DNA of 21,193 nt from JBLHKW01 sp047618565 (GTDB taxonomy: Bacteria; Planctomycetota; UBA1135; GCA-002686595), in assembly GCA_047618565.1 (NCBI GenBank), contig JBLHKW010000092.1:1-21193 (forward strand), in the 5' to 3' direction. Below are positions 6,830 through 14,964 of this stretch, piece by piece (position 1 is the first letter of the stretch; each line of letters opens with the position of its first letter). The notes under the pieces are model-generated. The model saw only the letters and a program-made list of their open reading frames with translations. It was not told the origin of the DNA and ran no database searches. The position numbers were made by a program, and so were the translations under genes.

Positions 6830-6982
6830 ACGGGCCCCAGGCCCGGCGCGCTTCGGACGTTACTGCCAGGTCCCCAATGGATATATGGGGGAGGTCCGGT
6901 GCGGTGCGACCGCCGCCCTGAGCCCCGCCCCCCCCCGAATCCGCCGCCGCCCAAAAGTTCGCCCCCCCTCGTTTTGATCCAT

Positions 6983-9013
6983 ATGACAGACCGTTACTCG
7001 CTGCGTTTCGAGACGGGAGAGCGGAAAGGTGAGGTCGTTCCGATCGGCAGCGCCCGGTTCACCATCGGCCGACGCCCCGGGAACTCCCTCCAGATCGTCG
7101 AGAACTCCGTATCAGGGAAGCACGCCGAGTTCGTCGTCGACGCCCAGGGCGTGGTTCTGCGCGACCTCGGGAGCACCAACGGCACCCGGGTCGGCCACGA
7201 ACGCGCCCTGGAGGTGCGAGTCGAGGGTGGGTCTCAGCTCTGGATCGGGAACGTCGGGATGACCCTTCTCGACGAGCAGGCCCCGGTCAGCCCTGCGCCG
7301 ATGGCGAACGGGGCGAGTCCCGCGGACCCGGGCAACCCGCCCAGCCCCAGCGGCGAAAAGGGATTCGAGGTCTCCTCCGAAGACCTCGAGCGCGCTCGCA
7401 AGGGCTCTCGATCAGGCCTGTTGCTCGTCGTCGCCGTCGGTGCGCTGCTCGGCGCGGCTGGCTGGTACTTCCTGCGCGGCGCCGGCGCCGAGGGTCGACG
7501 GGTCACGGACCCGGTCGCCCAGATACCGAACAATCTGCTCCAGGCTGGATACTCCTTCGAGAGCGCGCTCTCGAAGGAGGGTGCCGGCCAGGCCAGTCCG
7601 TGGGTTTCCCGCGAGGGTCCGCCCGCGAGTTTTCTCGAGAGCCCGGCGGCAGCCGTCTCCGGCTCCGTCGGTCTGCGCGCCGAGCTGGGATCCGGTGAGT
7701 GGGCCGCGCACGCATCGCAGGAGGTGCGCGTGGTCCCTGGTCGCGTGCTGCGTGTCGGCGCCGTGCTCTCCAGCGCAGGTGGCGCCAGCGCCCGGGTCGG
7801 GATCGAACTGGCCGCGGCCACGAACGACGACGACGAGGCCGGAGCCACGGCGGGCATGTTGATGGTCTGGTCGGATGCGGTCGTGGACGAGGTCGAGCGC
7901 ACGATCGTCCTGGAGGCTTCCGTTCCGACCGGGTACCGCCGGGCGCGCGTCGTGCTTCTGGGGCGTGCCGATGCCGACACGGTTGACGCCAGCGCGGAGG
8001 CGGACGACGCGTGGCTGGTCATGAACAGCGGGGGCACGCCGACGGCGACCTTCGACGAATTCAAGTTCTACGCGCTCGGGGACCCGGCCACCGTGGCGGC
8101 TCTGTACCGCGTCGATCACCTGTTGGTGTCCGGTCTGCGCGCCCGTGCGATCGGATCGGAGATGGGGATAGGGACCTGGGAGACGGTCGAACAGGAGGGC
8201 GGGCTGGAGCTTCGTCCAGCCGGGCTCGACGGTCCCATGACCCTGTTCCTGCGGGCCGAGGAGGACGCGACGGCGGGTGGTGTCGCGACGATCGGAACGG
8301 ATGGCTACGTGCGCCATGGCGTCGACTTCGAGCGCACCGAGGTCAGCGACCTGCTGCTCGGAAGCGGCCTGGAGCTCGTGCGCTTCCGGTTCGATCCGCC
8401 CGTGAACATCAAGGGCCGTTCCGTGGGGACAGCCTTCGCGATCAGCTGTGATCTGCAGCGTCCGTCCGCGATCGTCCTGCAGTTGAAGTTCGGGGCTGAA
8501 CTGGCCGCGGCAGCCAACCTTGCCCACGATGCCGAGCAGGCCGAGGCGGATGGCCAGCTCGGGCTCTGTATCACCAAGTGGCAGGAGCTGCTCGATTCGT
8601 ACCCCTTCGACGAGCGCCGCGTGGCGCGCGCCGAGGAGACCCGGGGGCGCCTCGTGCTGGCCGGGCTTGCGGAGGTGCGCAGCCTCTCGGCTCAGGTCGA
8701 GCGCGCGCGCTTCTTCCGGCTGATCGATCTGTATCGCGAGTGCTTGCGGGACTCGACCGATCTGGCGCAGCGCTTCGTGGGCAGCGAGGTCGAACCCGAA
8801 GCGCGTCGATTGGCCTCCGAGCTGGGGGCCGAGATCGCGCTGCTCGAGGTGGATCTCGACCGGGATGAGAAGGCGCGCCTCGAGGGCGTGTTGCGGACAC
8901 TGGATCTGGAAGGCGCCGAGCTGCTCGCAGCGCAGGTGCGCAGCTACCTGGCGGAGCAGTTTGGACAGACGTCGGGCGCGGCGCCAGGCAGCGCGGATGG
9001 GGGAGGACAGTAA
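6983..9013 (+). CDS. FHA-domain, single-TM protein with carbohydrate-binding-like periplasmic region
   Basis: This 676-residue protein opens with a forkhead-associated domain (about 5-97) with IGRRPGNSLQI, SVSGKHAEF and LRDLGSTNGTRVG, the phosphothreonine-binding signature residues. A Pro/Gly-rich linker and one membrane helix (SGLLLVVAVGALLGAAGWYFL, 144-164) follow. The periplasmic part starts with a region resembling a CBM4/9 galactose-binding-like fold: NNLLQAGYSFES near 182, a QEVRVVPGRVLRV strand pair and a closing TFDEFKFYAL near 357-366. A helical, TPR-like segment lies at about 505-660. The ATG at 6983 lacks a Shine-Dalgarno. The 98-codon upstream extension is low-complexity and rejected. 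It leads the pseudopilus operon, so FHA binding may couple assembly to threonine phosphorylation (inference). Confidence 0.85.
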   Translation: MTDRYSLRFETGERKGEVVPIGSARFTIGRRPGNSLQIVENSVSGKHAEFVVDAQGVVLRDLGSTNGTRVGHERALEVRVEGGSQLWIGNVGMTLLDEQAPVSPAPMANGASPADPGNPPSPSGEKGFEVSSEDLERARKGSRSGLLLVVAVGALLGAAGWYFLRGAGAEGRRVTDPVAQIPNNLLQAGYSFESALSKEGAGQASPWVSREGPPASFLESPAAAVSGSVGLRAELGSGEWAAHASQEVRVVPGRVLRVGAVLSSAGGASARVGIELAAATNDDDEAGATAGMLMVWSDAVVDEVERTIVLEASVPTGYRRARVVLLGRADADTVDASAEADDAWLVMNSGGTPTATFDEFKFYALGDPATVAALYRVDHLLVSGLRARAIGSEMGIGTWETVEQEGGLELRPAGLDGPMTLFLRAEEDATAGGVATIGTDGYVRHGVDFERTEVSDLLLGSGLELVRFRFDPPVNIKGRSVGTAFAISCDLQRPSAIVLQLKFGAELAAAANLAHDAEQAEADGQLGLCITKWQELLDSYPFDERRVARAEETRGRLVLAGLAEVRSLSAQVERARFFRLIDLYRECLRDSTDLAQRFVGSEVEPEARRLASELGAEIALLEVDLDRDEKARLEGVLRTLDLEGAELLAAQVRSYLAEQFGQTSGAAPGSADGGGQ

Positions 9014-10677
9014 TGGCACGTACAGTTACCGGAATCGACGTGGGCTCGCACACGAGCCTTGCGCTGCGCGGAGCGTTCAAGAAGAACACGTTTCACGCGA
9101 CCGGATTCGCTGCTGGCCAGCACCGTGGTGGCGACACCGCCGCGGCCTGGGGCGCGTTGAAGCCGGGCTTCAAGCCCACGGCCGCACGCATCGGGATCAG
9201 TGGACGCGGCGTCAACGTGCGCTACACGCGCGTGCCTCAGGTGCCCGACTGGCAGCTGCGGAACCTGATGCGCTTCGAGGTCGCGGAGATCGGCGACCAG
9301 TCCGGGGCTGAGGTTGCCTCGGACTTCAATCTGTTGCCGCAGATTCCGGAGATCGAGGGTGAGGACGTCGTGCTGCTGGCCATGGCGCGCGAGTCCATGC
9401 TCGAGGAGCACGACGCCGGGTTGCGTTCGATCGGCGGCGCACTGGATGCGTTCAGCCCGTCTGCGATCGGCCTGTACAACGCCTGGCTCCGGTTTGGCGT
9501 GATCGAGGAGGACACGGTCCTGGTCGCGAACGTCGGACACGAGAATATCGATGTCGTCATCTGCCGCGGCCCGGATCTGCTCTTCGCGCGCAACCTGAGC
9601 GGCGGCTCGCGCCTCTTCCAGGATGCGATCGCGCAGAACCTCGGGTGCAGCGACGGGCAGGCAGAGAAGCTCAAGGTCGACATGACCACCCTGCGCCCCG
9701 GCGCAAAACACCCGACGCCCAACCACGAGCGCGCCAGTCGTGCCGTCCTGGGCGCGGCCGGGCAGCTGCTCTCGTTGTTGCAGTCGACGGTGTTGTTCTG
9801 CAAGAGCCAGGTCAAGATCACGAGTCTGCGCATCGACCGCGTGCTGCTTTGCGGTGGGGGTGCGGCGCTCGATGGACTGCCGGAGTATCTCGCTGGTGGC
9901 ATGGGCGTCCCGGTCGATCTCTTCGATCCGTTCTCGATCGTGGACACCTCCGGCCTCTCGCCCGAGGAGCTCGAGTCTCTCGATGAATACAAGCTGGAGT
10001 CGGTCGTGGCGCTCGGTCTCGCGACCATGGCGTCGGATACCGATTCCTACTCGCTCGAGATCCTGCCCGCGGCCCTGGCGAAGTCGCGCCAGTTCTGGGG
10101 CGGCACGTTCTGGCTGATCGCCTCCGCGGTCCTGGCGCTGACCTACCTGGGCTACTCGGCCGTCGTCGAGAAGGGCAAGCTGGACGACATCCGCGCGCGC
10201 AATGCCTCGATCTCGAGCCAGTTGCGGCGCGCGGTGGCGGTACACAACGAGGCCACGGCCCTGGCGGCCGAGAGCGAGACACTGTCGGAACTGGCCCACG
10301 AGCTCGAAGGCGTCGTGGGCTCCGGGGAACAGCTGGCGCGCGTGCTCTCGATCCTGGGCCGCGACCTGCCCGCGGACTTTTGGGTGCAACGGCTGAGTAG
10401 CGCCTGGAGTGCGGATGAGGAGTTGCGGGTAATCCGCGCTGACGAGCGTCCGATCCTCTCGATCAAGGGCCGCACGCGCGAGGGGACCGATTCGCCGGCC
10501 GTGCTGTATCAGGCCTTCACACAGGCGCTCTCCGCGGGCATGCCGGGGGCGCGCATCAACCCATCGTTGACCCCCACCGGCGACGGTTTCTCGGTCGATC
10601 TGACCCTGTTCGGTCCACCGTCGGAAGACCCAGTGGCGGGCGATGACGCAGGCTCCGAAGCGGACGCGGAAGGTTGA
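9013..10677 (+). CDS. PilM-PilN fusion / GspL-like inner-membrane assembly protein
   Basis: Residues 1-350 form an actin-like ATPase domain of the PilM/GspL kind. It includes phosphate-1 motif GIDVGSHTSLAL (7-18), NVGHENIDVVI (173-183), the FARNLSGGSRLFQDAIAQ stretch, and LLCGGGAALDGLPEYLA (278-294). A membrane helix follows (about 363-384), then a coiled coil (about 387-435) and a ferredoxin-like C-terminal domain, the PilN layout. In type IV pilus systems PilM and PilN are usually separate; in type II secretion GspL combines both. It would recruit the assembly ATPase and bind the GspM/PilO partner encoded next. The ATG at 9013 overlaps the previous stop (TAATG) and has GGGAGGA at 9001-9007. 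Confidence 0.88.
   Translation: MARTVTGIDVGSHTSLALRGAFKKNTFHATGFAAGQHRGGDTAAAWGALKPGFKPTAARIGISGRGVNVRYTRVPQVPDWQLRNLMRFEVAEIGDQSGAEVASDFNLLPQIPEIEGEDVVLLAMARESMLEEHDAGLRSIGGALDAFSPSAIGLYNAWLRFGVIEEDTVLVANVGHENIDVVICRGPDLLFARNLSGGSRLFQDAIAQNLGCSDGQAEKLKVDMTTLRPGAKHPTPNHERASRAVLGAAGQLLSLLQSTVLFCKSQVKITSLRIDRVLLCGGGAALDGLPEYLAGGMGVPVDLFDPFSIVDTSGLSPEELESLDEYKLESVVALGLATMASDTDSYSLEILPAALAKSRQFWGGTFWLIASAVLALTYLGYSAVVEKGKLDDIRARNASISSQLRRAVAVHNEATALAAESETLSELAHELEGVVGSGEQLARVLSILGRDLPADFWVQRLSSAWSADEELRVIRADERPILSIKGRTREGTDSPAVLYQAFTQALSAGMPGARINPSLTPTGDGFSVDLTLFGPPSEDPVAGDDAGSEADAEG
10668..10673 (+). promoter_or_regulatory. Shine-Dalgarno GGAAGG of the PilO/GspM-like gene
   Basis: GGAAGG lies 6 bases before the ATG at 10680. 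It favours that ATG over the in-frame TTG at 10674, which would be placed directly against the site. Confidence 0.6.
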
Positions 10678-10679
10678 CC

Positions 10680-11459
10680 ATGAACCTCGATGACATCTGG
10701 CAGGAAAACAAGCGCTTCATCGCCTCCGTCGCAGCCGGGCTGATGGTCTTCTTGATCGGCACGGTGATGGTCGATCGGCTCTACGGCAGCGAGCTGCGCA
10801 GCGCGCGCACCCAGCTGCGCTCGAACGAGCGCAGCCTGCGTACGGAACGCCTGGGTTCCGAAGCGCTGGCGCAGGCGCGCGAGGTCAACGATGCGTTGCA
10901 CGAGGCGCTGACCCAGCTCTCCGATGCCGCCGCATTCGAGACGCGCGACCACTTCAAGTTGACGGGTGGTGAGGGCTCGCCCAGCGGCAAGTACTTCGCG
11001 CTCGTGGATCGGGTGCGTGACGGTCTCCTGACCCTGGCCAGTCGCAATCGCTTGCGCTTGCCCGCGGACCTGGGCTTGCAGATGCTGCAGACGACCCGGG
11101 TCGAGGTGATCGAGCGTCATGCCGAGGCTCTGGACGTGATCGACCGGGTGGTTCGCCTGTGCGTCGAGGTGGGGGTCGAGCGTATCGACAGCATTCAGGT
11201 GCGCCTGGACCCGGCATTCGACTCGCGCCACGGTCTGGGGCAGGTCGAGCGCACGCGCGTGACATTCAAGATCACGTCGGCCGCGCAGCCCGTGGTCGAG
11301 CTGCTCGCCAGAACCCAGAACCCGGGTTCCGGACAGGCGCTTTCGATCGAGAATGTGGACCTGATCGGGTCCCGTTCCAAGCAGGATGAGGTGCGCGCAG
11401 AGGTGACGTTCCTGGTCGTGCGACTCCACCAGCGCGAGAGCGCGGACGAGGAAATCTGA
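10680..11459 (+). CDS. PilO/GspM-like inner-membrane assembly protein
   Basis: This 259-residue protein has a short cytoplasmic N-terminus (MNLDDIWQENKR), a membrane helix (about 12-34), a long charged coiled-coil stretch (about 38-90) and a C-terminal alpha/beta domain ending in strands (VTFKITSAAQPVVELLAR, VTFLVVRLHQRE) that look like a ferredoxin-like fold. Layout and position directly after the PilM-PilN fusion match PilO or GspM, the heterodimer partner of PilN or GspL. Primary sequence identity in this family is always low, so the assignment rests on architecture and gene order. The ATG at 10680 is 2 bases after the previous stop. Confidence 0.75.
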   Translation: MNLDDIWQENKRFIASVAAGLMVFLIGTVMVDRLYGSELRSARTQLRSNERSLRTERLGSEALAQAREVNDALHEALTQLSDAAAFETRDHFKLTGGEGSPSGKYFALVDRVRDGLLTLASRNRLRLPADLGLQMLQTTRVEVIERHAEALDVIDRVVRLCVEVGVERIDSIQVRLDPAFDSRHGLGQVERTRVTFKITSAAQPVVELLARTQNPGSGQALSIENVDLIGSRSKQDEVRAEVTFLVVRLHQRESADEEI

Positions 11460-11512
11460 TGCGCTGCCCGAGGTCCGGTGTCTGCGGTTCGAATCACGCG
11501 AAACAGCGTTTC

Positions 11513-11517
11513 GGAGG
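11513..11517 (+). promoter_or_regulatory. Shine-Dalgarno GGAGG of the TPR gene
   Basis: GGAGG stands 9 bases before the GTG at 11527 and supports that start in the 67-base gap after the PilO/GspM-like gene, where I see no other feature. Confidence 0.55.
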
Positions 11518-11526
11518 AATCTAGGG

Positions 11527-14283
11527 GTGCAAACGCGCAAGGAACACGCTGTCCTGCTGGGGACGGTCATCGTGCTGGGGCTGCTCGTGCAGGGCAAGCT
11601 CGGCAAGACGGCCCTGCGAGGCACTCGCAGTACCGCAGCGGCCCCGCAGCTCGACCGGCTAGCGGTACCGGATCTGTCCGCCTGCCTGCCCGATGGCGCG
11701 GGCAGGGCGAAACTCGGGCGCGATCTCTTCAGCGCGCCGCGGGATACGGCACCGTTGCCCTACCTGGCCCTGCAGCTACCGCCCCTCGAGCAGCTTGCCG
11801 GGCTGGCACCGCCCACGGCTTTCGGGCCTGGCTCGGCCTTCTTCGGCAAGTTCCTGCGACGGCCGCTGGACGTGGAACGGGTCGAGGGCCTCTTCGAGCT
11901 CGAGGACGGCGATGAGCTCCAATCGGAAGCGGAGCGGCTCTCCGAGTCGGCGGCCGACCAGACGCGCTCGGAGCGCGCCGACGCGCTGCGCGGTCAGGGC
12001 TACACCTCGTCGACCGGGGACTCGTCGCGCGGCACATTGACCTCGGAGGAGCGCTCGGAGCGCACCGCCGCGTACAAGCGCCTCTACGACTGGATTCACG
12101 TGGGCAGTCTGCGTTTCGGTCACATCAAGAACCCCGACCGTTACGCCCTGGGCGAGCGGCACGAGGAGGCCGTGGCTTTTGCGGAGGTCGACCCGGCCAC
12201 GGGCGAGGCCCGGTTCGGTGGACAGAACGCGATCGACTACGAGCGTGGCCGGGTCAGCGAGTTCGGTTTCGCCGACACGGAGACCAACGCGATCGAGATC
12301 GGGCGCCGCAGCTTCGGGCCGACGATCAGCCCTGGACAGCTCGATAGCGCGCTGGCGTTCGCTCAGCGCTGCGTGCGCGTGCGGCTCGAAGCGCCGCGGG
12401 CGCTTGAGGTAGGCGAGGAGATGTACCGGCTGGCGATCGAGGTCGCCGACGGGGATGCGCGTCCGGAGCTGGGGCTGGCGTGGTGCTTCGAGGTGGGCTT
12501 CCGCTTCGAGCAGGCCTTTGAGATCTACGAGCGGCTGCTCGCAGGCGGGTACGACAAGGACCCGCTGGTGCTTGCGCGGCGGGCGGATCTTCTGGCGCGC
12601 TTCCGCATGTTCGACCGGGCCGATGCGGGCTACCGCGAGGCTCTGCGCTGGGGCCGTGCGGATTGGATGGTGCTGTGGCGCTATGGACGTTTCCTGCTCG
12701 AGCGCGGGCGCACCGCGGAGGCGGTCGAGGCGCTCGCCAAGGCGTGCAAGTTCGAGCCCAGCACCGCCGAGACGAAGGCCCTGCGCGCCGCGCTGCGTGC
12801 GGACCACGGACGCGCGCGCTTCCAGGCTGGCGACCCGGGCCTCGCGCTGGACTGGTTCCAGCGTTCCGCCAACGCGGAGCTGGGATTCGGGCTGGCATCG
12901 GCCGGAATCCTGAGTGCGCAGCTGTACGCCGGTGGACGCTCCGACGACAGCCTGAACGGCGTGCTCGACAACGAGCTACAGGGCGCGAGCTTCGATCTCC
13001 TGCTGGCCATTGGATTGGCGCATCTCGACGCCCGCGATTGGACGTCCGCCAAGGCCAACCTCGAGCTCGCCGCCGAGGCGGACCCGTTCCGGGCTTACGA
13101 GGCGTGGCGTGCCCTGTCCTGGCTCGCGGAGCTGACAGGTCACCCGGAAGAGGCCTTCCAGTACATCGAACTCGCCTACGAGAACGCGCCCGACGACCTC
13201 TACACCCTTTACCAGCGTGGACGGCTGCTCGTGCACGCTGACGATCTGGAGCAGGCCGTCGAGAGCTTCGAGGGCGCCCTCGATCTGGAGCTCGACCTGG
13301 GGGACGGCCTGGTCGCCATCGCGGACGTGGCGCGCATCAGCGGCCAGCACGCGGCCGCAGAACGCTACTTCGAACGGTCGTTGGGCCTCGATCCGGATCG
13401 TCCACTGGTGCATTCGCTGCGCGGGTTCAACTACCTGCAGAATGGTGAGAGCGGCGCCGCGGAGGCCTCGTTCCGCGAGGCGTTGCGGCTGGAGGGTGGC
13501 CTGGCGTCAGCGGCCAACGGCCTGGCCTGGTGCCTCTACCTTTCCGGCGACTCGGGTGAGGCGACGACCCAGTTTGCGGACCTCGTGGCGCGCCGCCGCG
13601 CCGAGTCGGACGACGATGCAGCGAAGCTCTACGCGGAAGCCCAGATCCTTCGCATCGGCGAGCACGATGCGAAGGAGGTCTGGACCGATGGCTTCGAGCG
13701 TCGTGCCGGAGAACGGATCGGCAAGGGCTGGTTCAAGGAGGAGCCGCACGGCTTGCTCATCACCTTGACGGAGGGCGCCCTGGCCATCGACGGGCAGGCG
13801 CGCTCCGAAGGCCGGACGCGCGTCTACCAGGAGATCCCGGCCGGACAGTTCGTGTCCTTCGAGGCTCTGGTCACCATCGAATCCGGCACGCGCGCGCGCA
13901 CGGGCCTGTTCCTCTCGCGCGAGCTACGGCGGCGCGGCGAGTGGGAGACCCAGGCGCTCGTCAGCATCTCCCGTGAGAAGGAGGGCGCCGTACAGGCTCG
14001 CAACATCGCCCAGGGCGAGCGCGACGCGCCGTACATGGATCTGTTCACGACCGAGTGGGGCACGGAGACGGCCATGCGCGTCAAGGTCGAGCTCATCGGC
14101 GAGGGCAGCGACGCACTCGCGACACTCTACGTCGACGGTCTGCCCGTCTCCGAGGGCATGCGCGTCCCCAGGCTGGGTAGCGCGACCGCAAACCTGCGCT
14201 TCGGAATCCTGGTCGACACGGAAGCGGGTCGATCGGCGAATATCCGCGTCGACGACGTCTCCGTCGTCCGGAGGTTGCGCTAG
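11527..14283 (+). CDS. Large TPR protein with N-terminal membrane anchor and C-terminal jelly-roll-like domain
   Basis: The 918-residue product has a membrane helix at 8-23, then a Pro-rich stretch with RDLFSAP and QLPPLEQLAGLAPP (65-96), then a charged linker. From about 290 to 690 it consists of TPR-like helix pairs, for instance LLVHADDLEQAVESFEGALD and AAERYFERSLGLDPDRPLVH. From about 717 the sequence switches to beta strands (VWTDGFER, LLITLTEGALAIDG, ATLYVDGLPVSEGMRV, closing NIRVDDVSVVRRL), an arrangement of concanavalin/jelly-roll domains. The gene occupies the position where pilus operons have PilP and secretion operons have GspC; the RDLF..PP segment may be an analogous interaction motif (inference). 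The stop overlaps the next start (TAGTG). Confidence 0.8.
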   Translation: MQTRKEHAVLLGTVIVLGLLVQGKLGKTALRGTRSTAAAPQLDRLAVPDLSACLPDGAGRAKLGRDLFSAPRDTAPLPYLALQLPPLEQLAGLAPPTAFGPGSAFFGKFLRRPLDVERVEGLFELEDGDELQSEAERLSESAADQTRSERADALRGQGYTSSTGDSSRGTLTSEERSERTAAYKRLYDWIHVGSLRFGHIKNPDRYALGERHEEAVAFAEVDPATGEARFGGQNAIDYERGRVSEFGFADTETNAIEIGRRSFGPTISPGQLDSALAFAQRCVRVRLEAPRALEVGEEMYRLAIEVADGDARPELGLAWCFEVGFRFEQAFEIYERLLAGGYDKDPLVLARRADLLARFRMFDRADAGYREALRWGRADWMVLWRYGRFLLERGRTAEAVEALAKACKFEPSTAETKALRAALRADHGRARFQAGDPGLALDWFQRSANAELGFGLASAGILSAQLYAGGRSDDSLNGVLDNELQGASFDLLLAIGLAHLDARDWTSAKANLELAAEADPFRAYEAWRALSWLAELTGHPEEAFQYIELAYENAPDDLYTLYQRGRLLVHADDLEQAVESFEGALDLELDLGDGLVAIADVARISGQHAAAERYFERSLGLDPDRPLVHSLRGFNYLQNGESGAAEASFREALRLEGGLASAANGLAWCLYLSGDSGEATTQFADLVARRRAESDDDAAKLYAEAQILRIGEHDAKEVWTDGFERRAGERIGKGWFKEEPHGLLITLTEGALAIDGQARSEGRTRVYQEIPAGQFVSFEALVTIESGTRARTGLFLSRELRRRGEWETQALVSISREKEGAVQARNIAQGERDAPYMDLFTTEWGTETAMRVKVELIGEGSDALATLYVDGLPVSEGMRVPRLGSATANLRFGILVDTEAGRSANIRVDDVSVVRRLR
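14270..14274 (+). promoter_or_regulatory. Shine-Dalgarno GGAGG of the GspG-like gene
   Basis: GGAGG lies 8 bases before the GTG at 14283, inside the end of the TPR gene. It fixes the start and so the length of the prepilin leader (15 residues). Confidence 0.6.
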
Positions 14284-14930
14284 TGCTGCTCACGCGACCC
14301 GTCGCGCGCGCTGCTGGCCGTTCCGCCTTCACCCTCGTGGAGATGCTGGCGGTGCTGGTCATCATCACGATCCTGTTCACCTTCGTCATCAACAAGGTCA
14401 TGCGCGGTGAGGACATCGTGCGCGTTGAGAACACGCGTCAGTTCATCCAGCAGCTCTCCGCGATCATCTCCGAGTACGAGCAGGAGCGCGGCGACTACCC
14501 GCCCTCGACGTTCCCGTCGAAGATGGAGACCAAGCCCAGCGGCGAGAACCAGGGCGCGGAGATGCTGTTCCTCTCGCTCTTCTCAAAGGACCGCAGCGCA
14601 CGCGAGATCGACGAGAACCGCCTGGCCAACACCGATGGGGATCGTGCCAAGAACTCGCTCTCCAGCTTCACATCGACGGACGTGTTCGAGATCGTCGATG
14701 ATTGGCAAAACCCGATTGCCTACACCCACCGTCGGGACTACGGGAAGTCACGCCCTTACGTCACCTTCGATGGGAACACCGGCGAACCCCACGATGCGCT
14801 GCTAAAAGGACGCGTCAGCCCGAAGACGGGCGATCCATTCAACAAGAGCACCTTTCAGCTCCTGTCCGCGGGCCCCGATGGGATCTTCGAGACCGAGGAC
14901 GACATTGGCAACTTCAGTACAGACCCCTGA
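14283..14930 (+). CDS. GspG-like major pseudopilin (type II secretion-like)
   Basis: This 215-residue protein has a basic 15-residue leader followed by the prepilin helix FTLVEMLAVLVIITILFTFVI. Position +5 is the conserved Glu (E20). The residue before the cleavage point is Ala (A15), not the usual Gly. The C-terminus reads LLSAGPDGIFETEDDIGNF (193-211), the calcium-binding loop pattern of GspG major pseudopilins (SAGPDG..GTEDDI). A WQNPIAY segment is likewise typical of that family. The head is longer than a usual GspG (about 140 residues), with an insertion rich in charged residues at about 85-140. GTG start with a strong Shine-Dalgarno. It should polymerise into the pseudopilus in the periplasm. 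Confidence 0.9.
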   Translation: MLLTRPVARAAGRSAFTLVEMLAVLVIITILFTFVINKVMRGEDIVRVENTRQFIQQLSAIISEYEQERGDYPPSTFPSKMETKPSGENQGAEMLFLSLFSKDRSAREIDENRLANTDGDRAKNSLSSFTSTDVFEIVDDWQNPIAYTHRRDYGKSRPYVTFDGNTGEPHDALLKGRVSPKTGDPFNKSTFQLLSAGPDGIFETEDDIGNFSTDP

Positions 14931-14964
14931 GCCCGCGCCGGGCCAGCCCCTTCGTGATCGACCG

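Noticed and set aside
6872..6890. CCCCA...TGGGG dyad near the FHA promoter as an operator
   Set aside because: Only 5 bp pair at the ends before mismatches, too weak to claim.
6689..6982. 98-codon N-terminal extension of the FHA gene
   Set aside because: The extension is Pro/Gly-rich low complexity, contains the likely promoter, and would overlap rsmE. The FHA domain begins right after the ATG at 6983.
7412..10389. Two long minus-strand frames (535 and 481 codons) opposite the FHA and PilM genes
   Set aside because: Antisense shadows of genes with recognised FHA and actin-like motifs; no motif on the opposite strand.
11776..12807. 343-codon minus-strand frame opposite the TPR gene
   Set aside because: Composition is that of a shadow frame; the plus-strand gene is continuous with SD and overlaps with its neighbour.
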